Positions 56,851-64,000 of a stretch of 64,000 nucleotides of DNA are shown here, one piece after another. Numbering within the stretch: position 1 is the first letter of the stretch; each line of letters begins with the position of its first letter. Under the pieces are notes generated by a model. The model saw nothing but the letters and a program-made list of their open reading frames with translations, searched no databases and was not told the DNA's origin. The DNA comes from Mantis religiosa (taxonomy: Eukaryota; Arthropoda; Insecta; Mantodea; Mantidae), in contig CM060958.1 in the NCBI GenBank assembly GCA_030765055.1, positions 114,555,972 to 114,619,971 on the forward strand. The letters run 5' to 3'. The translations under genes and the position numbers were made by a program.

Positions 56851-57029
56851 TTATTGGCTTTTTACTAGCCTTATCAAACAACCTTCGTGCTTTGTAATTC
56901 TACCAGAGGCGGGTTCTGAGGTAGTGCCGCTGTGCCATGGCACCATCTGTATGAAAACGAAAGAAAGAGAAGTGTATAGGAATTGCGCAAAAATAATTGT
57001 TTCTGAATATCTGCTCCCTCATGTGAATA

Positions 57030-57700
57030 GGCGCGTTAAACGCAAGCACTCTGTCCTGGTTGTTTTCCGTGGCTTGGTGCCAATTCCAGAACGGCACCAT
57101 CTACGCTCATTAGTGCCTGTGTTAAGGGCTAGGATGTCTGCTTATATACGGCTTGTAGGAGAAGGTGGTGCCGAGTTCCCTGTACCCAATGCTGGGGTCG
57201 ACCTCGATGCCGGTCCGCATGAAGTTGTATCTCTTCCGAGCGCTGGTAATCCCGGTGATGCTATATGCCTGCGAGATTTGGGGCATGGCAGCAGACAGCT
57301 GGATAGCATGGCTTCAACGTGCACAGAATAGAGGACTACGGTCTATCTATTCTGTGGGACGTTATTTCCCTACCAGGTTGCTCCACGAAGCATCGGGTCT
57401 TCCATACGTGGAGGATGAAATTAGGCGCCGGGCTTCAAAATTATACGCAAGTTTACCATCACACAGAAGCGCCCTTGTTAAATCATTGGGAAATTATGAC
57501 CCCACTAGACGCCGATCTAGACTGCATCGGGTCCCCCGTATGGCATGCGGGCACCCTAGATAACCCAGGAGCTAATCCTATCAGCAGCTAAAGCTGAGCT
57601 CCTCATAATTCTTCCAAGCTGTTTGGCATCTTAATTTATCCCCAACTAAAATTAAAACTAAAATCAAAACAAAAACAAAAATTGGGTGCTAAGTACTGCA
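57030..57700 (+). pseudogene. LINE ORF2 C-terminus and A-rich 3-prime end
   Basis: The frame from 57165 encodes LYPMLGSTSMPVRMKLYLFR, LYACEIWG, WLQRAQNRGLRSIYSVGRYF, LHEASGLPYVEDEIRRRASK and GNYDPTRRRSRLHR. This is the thumb and C-terminus of a Jockey/R1-type LINE. The upstream part continues in another frame. An A-rich end (aactaaaatcaaaacaaaaa) lies near 57650-57685. Confidence 0.85.
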
Positions 57701-57704
57701 TCCT

Positions 57705-58990
57705 CCCCTTCAACCCGAAGGTACTTCGGTAACCTTTAAATTAACTCCCAATAAAAAAACCTACATCACCTTCATCCGACAAACTCAATTCTAATCCTAC
57801 CTGCGGTAAAACCCTTAATGGGTGGGCACGCAGCAAAAACCTTCTGGCTGTATACAGCCAGCCAGCACGAGCGAGCGAGCGAGGTGATGGCGAGGTTTCT
57901 CTGACGCATAACTTACGCTTGACCCGTTAGAGTGCAGTAAAACACGGGACTTAAGATAACTCTGTCGCGAAATCGTACACGAACGCTTCGTATCACATTC
58001 TCCATCATCTGTATTATCAAACTTTTACTGTACTAGTTACACCTGTGCGTAACAAGAGTACGGATGTAATAAATATCTATTTCCTTTTCCCTGTACGTTC
58101 TGTTTGGTAAAGTATATTATAAAGTAGGATGGATTATTGTTCAGATTACCTAAATCATTCGAAATTGGTACACATATTTATATTTTAACAACCCTTATTT
58201 ATTTGTTTATTTATTTACTTTTTACTTATTTATTATTTATTTATTCGTTCATGTATTCATTCATTCATTTATAGCACCATCAATACAATGCCTCACCGGT
58301 CATCCCTGAATTCTACTCTCACCGTTTATCATCTGCTCGGTGTTTGCCCAAGATACACTGATCAACGACTTCAATATGGAGTTTCTGAAATCTTTCAGCT
58401 AGCTTTGGGTGATAAACAGTACCACAGGAAAATTATCAACTTGCAATGTTAATGTTTAAATTCAAAGTAAACATCATGTATCTTACTGACTGAAAACAAT
58501 GTAGCGTGTTTTTTTTTTTTCATTTATTTATTTTGTATTTTCAATGTACTTCTTAATGTTTAGTCGCGATATGGCTTTATTGCTGAAGTGACGTTAAATG
58601 ATAACTAAATTAAGAAAACGTACTACACAAAATATACAGATACCCTTAAAACGCGATTTATTTCAAATGTTCTAATGTTTTTGGGCAGTTAACCATTTTC
58701 CAGATATTGTTTTGAATTTTTCAATATCCTTGTCATTTTTTAAAGTGCTGTCACCATTCGTTTGTTCTCGCTGTCATGGAAAGAGCATATAATTCGAAAG
58801 CTAGCATTGAGCGACCCGCTTTCATTACTTCAGCTTTCTGTTTTCCAATTTTCCTTAAAAGAAAATATGTAATGAAACTATATCTGCAAAAACGTTTATC
58901 CCAATTAAAATGAAGTGGATAAAACATGTGACGTGATGCTTGAGACATTTATCTACCAGCGCTAATTTCAAATTAATTATACTATACCTA
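57705..58990. other. No recognised gene; TTTA-rich tract
   Basis: A (TTTA)n/TTCA-type low-complexity tract lies at about 58193-58275. The rest is AT-rich and non-coding. Confidence 0.5.
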
Positions 58991-58996
58991 CACTAT

Positions 58997-59455
58997 ACCG
59001 TGCGGGATGGCTCAGGTGGTGGCTCGCATTCGGGAGGTCCGGGTTCGATTCCCGTGATCGCGTTTTTCGGGGATTTTCCCGGGTCGCTAGGCGAATGCCA
59101 AATTTCATATCCCTCCATTTCATCCATTATGATTTCACATCATCTCTCAAATGAATGCCTCTTTCAGGGCAAAAGTGTCGACGGATGTCTCGGCGTTGCA
59201 TGGCAGGATGATATGATCTTGGTAAGCACTTCCTTCTCCTTATGGGACGGTCTCCGGATCGGCCTGGTGGGCCGTTTCAGGACTACCGTGGTTGGAATGC
59301 CCCTTGTACTGGCCTGCCTCTGCATTGCCGTGGCTCTTTGGGTCGGCCGCCCTTTGTCTCCTCTCGCCTTATCCTTCCTTCCAGGGTGCCCCATTTATGT
59401 GCATGAGTACAATAGACCAAGTTTGGACCTCCATGTCAAATTCCCTCCATAGTAT
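58997..59455 (+). mobile_element. SINE family B with internal insertion
   Basis: Head gtgcgggatggctcaggtgg, B box gggttcgattcccgtgatcg, body gcaaaagtgtcgacggatgt. About 150 bp (roughly 59195-59340) are not shared with the 34662 copy, and the family 3-prime part resumes at ctctcgccttatccttcct. Confidence 0.8.
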
Positions 59456-59698
59456 AGTCCAGTCCGATCCAGTTCAATATATACAATTTATTAATATTTC
59501 AGAGTAAGTTTAAAAATATCTCAAAATTTGGTGAACATATAATGCATTGGATACTAATTGCTGCATTAAAATTCTGAATGACTCGATCTGAAATGGTTTT
59601 AGATTTACAGATAGGTTCTAACCACACCTACAACTTTAGTTGGTGAATAATTGAACATTTTCAGCAGAAATTTGCATGACAAGGCTATGGAGCGATGA

Positions 59699-61203
59699 CA
59701 GGGGCGTAACGTTAGGGCCTGCAAGGCCTGCAATGCGGGTGTGCCCGGTATTTTAGGGACCTGCAGAGAAAGAGAAAAAGTATTATGTATTATTCTTCTT
59801 AATGAATATAACAATTTGAATATATACAGATATAAATTTTGAAATATGTACATCATAAATAGTAAAGTTTAATGTCAGTCTGCATAGAAAGTTAATGGTC
59901 AGATCACTCCAAACAGTTTCCTAGAATCGGTCAACGTTTAGTTGAGTTTAGCACAGCTGTGTGTGTTAACAATGCTTGTCCTTCACTAGGAATTCTCTGA
60001 TAACACTGGTTTGCATCATGTTTCTCTGTCGTCACAAACAAGCGGCGCATAGTTACAACAATGAAAATGAATACCAAAATATCACATTGGGCAGAAAATT
60101 ATTCTTTATTGATGTGTAGAGTTCCTGATGTTGTAATATGCACATTTTTTTTCTAAACATTTAACTTTTGTCTCACTTCTAATTCGACAACAATGTCAGT
60201 TATACATTAAGATGTGAATAACTGGCAGGTCAGTCAACAGCCAACTCAGTTTCGCGGGAACTAGGTGCATCGTAAAAGGTGGTGTGATATTTTCAAAACT
60301 TTACTGCTTAAAATTTTAAATTTTTCTATTTAACTGTGTACTTTTTCAGTAAAATGAAACCTTTTAAAGTTAAGCATGAACATCTAAGTGGTGCACAAAA
60401 AAGAAAGAAGAAGCGTGAATTAGAAAAAGAACAAACAAATTAGTGAAAATAAATTATCTTTTTTCTCCTAGTAGTAGTACTAGCTCAACAGTTACAGAAG
60501 TTTGCAGCGCCACAAATGAATGCATTTCTCAAGTGAACATCAATAATAATTGTGAAAGTGAAAACAAAATAGCAAACGCCATAAACATAACTAGGCCAAT
60601 CACAGACTATTCAAATGATCATGCAGATTGTCAATTAGATGCAGATAGTGAAACTAAAAAGTTCCTTGTTAGACAATATCCATGTCAGCCAGTGGGCCCA
60701 TTCCCCAAAGATGCTAATCAGGAAGACAGGTCCTTGTCCACTAAATATTAGGAAAAGTTATCTTTGGCAGGACAAAGAATTTGGACAGAATGGTTGTGTT
60801 ATTCATCTAAAAATGACTCTGTTTACTGTAAACCGTGTTGGCTGCTTGGAGAGCAGAAATCGTCGTCAGCTTGGAGGGAAGGAGTTCGAGATTGGAGGTG
60901 CCTAACCAAAAGTATATTGCGACACGAAACTAGCTATGCACATTTGAACGCACGTGTCATTTTCAATTCGTGGCATAAAAAAAAACACAGTTGACGCGGG
61001 TATGAATTCAGAACTAAAGAAAAGTAGGAACTTATGGAAACAGGTCCTTGGGCGTATTGTGAATGTGACTAACTCTGGCATCCAATAATATAGCTGTTAT
61101 TTAAGTTATGTCAGTTAGTTACTGATCGATTATACATTATATTTTAGGGGGCCCAGATTTTAATTTTTGCAGGCGGGCTCGTATTGCATACGTTACGCCT
61201 CTG
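59699..61203 (+). mobile_element. hAT element, 1,505 bp, with perfect 8-bp target duplication
   Basis: Ends read inward CAGGGGCGTAACGT and CAGAGGCGTAACGT, flanked by AGCGATGA at 59691-59698 and 61204-61211. An 8-bp duplication and CAGRG ends are hAT hallmarks. The element is too short for a full transposase and is a deletion derivative. Confidence 0.94.
60354..61010 (+). pseudogene. hAT transposase N-terminus (TTF-type zinc finger), broken
   Basis: Starts MKPFKVKHEHLSGAQKRKK, with a stop near 60440. After a frame change comes a Ser-rich linker, then PCQPVGPFPKDANQ, another stop, and QRIWTEWLCYSSKN, YCKPCWLLGE and KSILRHETSYAHLNA. This is the TTF zinc-finger and start of the catalytic region of ZMYM1-like hAT proteins. 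The catalytic domain is deleted. Confidence 0.85.
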
Positions 61204-61211
61204 AGCGATGA

Positions 61212-62037
61212 TATGGGGATCTTTGCTTAAACCTTCATGCAGATCTTCTTGCTTCCAAACAGAGCTGTGAGAGCTATGGCCAAAATTAGCAGATTGCAGT
61301 CTTGCAGGCCATACTTTAAGCAACTTAAATTATTTTGCATATATGTATTCTTCACTATTTTGTATGTTAAAACATCAAGTGAATCCCCACAACTAAGCAA
61401 AGATGTACTTATCTATTTTACTTGCAGACAAAATGACTTTTTTCTGAGTTCATACAGGGGTACCTTTAGTAATAAAAATATAATTAATGCAGGTTCTAAA
61501 TATTTTATTGTACTACCAACAGATCTACAGGGATTGTCTGATATAAAACTGTTTAAGAAAGGACTTAAGAAATATTTACTAACACACTGCTTTTACAATT
61601 CACAGGAATTTTTAAACAACAGTACTAATTAGTCTTAAATACATTAATGAAGATGTAGTTATGCTACACATTTAAAGTGTCTTTTTTTCTGAAATGGTTA
61701 TAACTTGCATAAATTTAGAAGTATCATACTTATGTACTTTTCTTCTTTTGATAAATGCTTATTTTGTTATCGATGATACACAAAAGTTATTTGTATACAA
61801 TAATATATTCTGTATAACTTACACCTGGTTTTGAGTACATGATTTGAAATTCTCATTCTTCTTATTATTTTATCATAATTATTACTTACCATTCATTAAT
61901 ATTCTTGTGTCTAGTGCCACTAATTATAGTTATCATTAGAATTATTTGTATCTTATCCATTATTATTGCTTCTGACGTGATCTTCAATAACACCAACTGT
62001 GTATATTGTATGATTGAAAATAAACTAAACTAAACTT
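61212..62037 (+). pseudogene. LINE RT C-terminus and 3-prime UTR
   Basis: Encodes FLLPNRAVRAMAKISRLQSC and RPYFKQLKLFCIYVFF, then IKLFKKGLKKYLLTHCFYN. It stops at 61632 and is followed by an AT-rich UTR ending in a (TAAAC)-type tail near 62020-62037. The hAT element at 59699 sits at its upstream edge. Confidence 0.85.
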
Positions 62038-62039
62038 AT

Positions 62040-62505
62040 ATCTGTAACTTATTTATTTTGTCTTGTTTTAATTGGGTCATTAAGTATGTAACAATTGATT
62101 GTTCTCATATTTAGTTTGATGTTTCTCATGGTGCCTCCATTCATTGTTACCTAAGACCTTGTTTGTACCTCATTGATGAGTTCTAATAATTGAAATATAT
62201 TAAAGAGGTGCATATGATACAACATAGCAATCGGCTTTGAATGCAAACGTTCACAAATATGTGTTGTTAGTGTCAGAGGAAAGGAGAATTTTGCCCATAG
62301 TGACTGCTGGACGGGAAGAAAGGAAGCTCAATTATGAAGTAAGAAATGTTAATCTGTTAGCATATTTATTTACAATACCCAAAGGCTTTTCATTTTTCCA
62401 AAACCAGCTCTGACCAAATTTCAGAAATGCATTTGGTCAGATGGCGAGAACAGCTGAAAAAGTGACCACTTTGAAGTCAGTAATGTCCCTCAGATAATGT
62501 CAGGC
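62040..62505. other. No recognised feature
   Basis: AT-rich and non-coding. Confidence 0.4.
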
Positions 62506-62506
62506 C

Positions 62507-62745
62507 ACGCCGTGGCTCAGTGGTTAGACCACTTGGCTCTCACCAAGGCGGTCCGGGTTCGATCCCAGGCGACAGCAAAGTGAGATTTGTGGTGGACAAC
62601 ACGGCGCTGGGGTGGGTTTTCTCCGGGACCTCCGGTTTCCCCCGCCATCTCATTCCACCGGTGCTCCATCTTCATCTCATGTATCATCAGGTCACCGCCT
62701 GCGGTGCTGTATGTAGTAAAAGCGGGCGTTAAACACTACACATTT
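62507..62745 (+). mobile_element. tRNA-derived SINE, family F
   Basis: Head ccgtggctcagtggttagac (A box) and ggtccgggttcgatcccagg (B box). A body with ggtgggttttctccgggacc follows, ending gggcgttaaacactacac. The 5-prime and 3-prime tRNA-like ends do not pair, so it is a SINE and not a tRNA gene. Confidence 0.8.
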
Positions 62746-62800
62746 TATTTCAGATAATGTCTGTAGCTAGTTCAACAGATGTTAAAGCACCGTTTTATAT

Positions 62801-63407
62801 TGTGACTTTGTGCGTTCGTAAGATTAAAAGTCCAATTTGCAGACATTCAAATTGCTCCTTATTTCCATTGAAAGGCTCTTGTACAATTCTGATCTCAGCA
62901 GAATGGCGTAACATACACCAATACAGTCTCTTGTGGCTTCTGCACACGTAAATAAACAAAAGAGTTCGCTTTCAAATCACTACACGTTTATCAGTTCTCA
63001 ACTTGCAAATGAATACAGTTCAAATGTCCACACACACGATAAACAGCCTGCTGACTCTAACTACCATCTGCACTGCACAATTGTAACTCGTCTCTCAGCT
63101 CCTGCCGAACTGACTGCTTCCCTGCACTCTCTAGCAGCTTCCTGCCGAAACTGGCTGCTAGCAGTTCTAGCTCACCATTTATACATGGTTAGCTTTTTCA
63201 CGAAGGCTGGCGAAACTTCCTAAAGCTTCAGGGATCCTTGCGATGGTGAGGGAATTGTCCAGACATTTCTCTTCCTCTCCCCACCCCATCTCTCCTTGGC
63301 ACGTCGTTAGCGCTGCGCGGGCCGGTCTGTGGGTGTGGCTTGGCGCTATCTGTCTCTTTCTTTTCCTGCCAGCTGACTTAGCCCGTCGCAAAAGATGCCT
63401 CGTGACA
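62801..63407 (-). mobile_element. Solo LTR, 607 bp
   Basis: On the plus strand it starts TGTGACTTTGTGCGTTCG, like the LTR at 44734, and ends cctcgtgaca. It is flanked by the 4-bp duplication ATAT (62797-62800, 63408-63411). The interior is non-coding. Confidence 0.8.
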
Positions 63408-63689
63408 ATATGCATTAAGAGATTTACTGTGCAATACAACATAATGCCGTGTAATTCTTTATTTTCCATTATACTTTGATGCACTGTTGGCCATAATCAG
63501 GTAAAAATTACACTAAGTGGCAATCAACAGATATGACAATTTAATTTGTTTCCGAGAGTAATCTCTATGAGATTTCTGTGATTGTGCACAATCCGCATAT
63601 TGTTCCCAAAAACCAGAAATACATCAAGTTCTATCTGATACCATGAATTCTCAACAAACATTCTGAAAACATAATTATGTATGTACTAT

Positions 63690-63885
63690 TAGTGTCTGCC
63701 TCACGTTCAAGCAGTCCCGAGTTCAAATCTCAGTCAGAGTGAGTTATCTGGATAGTGTTTTTTCTGAGGTTTTCCCTTATCCTGAAAGATGAATGTTGGG
63801 TATCTCTCAACTCTATGAACCCAAGTATCATCTTACTCATTTCATTCTTTGTCCGATATGACTTATTGTTGGAGGATGTAAATTT
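63690..63885 (+). mobile_element. SINE family A, 5-prime truncated
   Basis: Starts gtgtctgcctcacgttcaag, B box gagttcaaatctcagtcag, body to tgtccgatatgactta and gttggaggatgtaaattt. Confidence 0.87.
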
Positions 63886-64000
63886 AAAGAGAAACAAGAA
63901 AAACCTATTAGTGTAGATTTTCATACTAAATCCAACATATGATGTTCATTTTTCATCTTAATTCTGTTTTTGCTTCTCCCTGGTACTTCTTTCTGGTTTG

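Noticed and set aside
62507..62580. tRNA gene with good A and B boxes
   Set aside because: The ends do not pair, and a SINE-type body continues downstream.

Overview
This looks like an insect nuclear genome window, possibly from a cockroach, termite or other polyneopteran. That placement is inference from the style of the tRNA-derived SINEs, LINE reverse transcriptases, mariners and Helitron. I see no confident host protein-coding gene. Nearly everything recognisable is mobile DNA: decayed LINEs, at least six short repeat families (several with tRNA-like heads), mariner/Tc1 copies, two hAT remnants, a Helitron end, Gypsy-type LTR material, a TIR element and very long AAT arrays. There is one 1,000-base assembly gap.

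The centrepiece is a 16.7-kb element at 13661-30315. It has the external hallmarks of a Polinton/Maverick: a perfect 6-bp target-site duplication (TGAGAA on both sides), ends beginning AG and ending CT, and a long protein-primed-type family B DNA polymerase. Unlike an ordinary Polinton it is one giant inverted repeat. An 8.45-kb left arm and an 8.02-kb right arm face each other across a 185-bp asymmetric spacer. Each arm carries a full-length, uninterrupted 1211-residue PolB gene transcribed outward from the centre. No integrase, packaging ATPase, protease or capsid gene is visible. The arms are colinear with no net length difference over about 7.1 kb and carry scattered substitutions. They differ by 438 bp in the outermost part, where a 102-bp tandem repeat has a different copy number and order on each side. 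The central spacer holds a canonical G-quadruplex motif and a smaller imperfect inverted repeat. Each inner arm carries about six diverged units containing a Pol III B-box-like motif. I interpret the element as a snap-back (head-to-head) derivative of a Polinton end that was later integrated.

Region by region. 1-13.65 kb: three decayed LINE pseudogenes, an AAT array, SINE copies and two mariner pseudogenes. 13.66-30.3 kb: the palindromic element. 30.3-35 kb: SINE, a Helitron 3-prime end split by a SINE, and a tandemly duplicated GC-richer repeat. 37.2-40.0 kb: two mariners, one with 200-bp inverted ends interrupted by a solo LTR and one about 1.3 kb with intact TIRs. 41-49 kb: hAT dimerisation-domain fragment, CA array, internally deleted Gypsy element with two 482-bp LTRs, a 660-bp AAT array and nested SINE insertions. 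50.9-51.9 kb: gap. 52-64 kb: two mariner pseudogenes, a TIR element, two LINE 3-prime ends, a 1.5-kb hAT with perfect 8-bp duplication, SINEs and a solo LTR.

The only proteins here likely to be functional as written are the two PolB copies. Movement of the palindromic element would need integrase supplied from elsewhere (inference).
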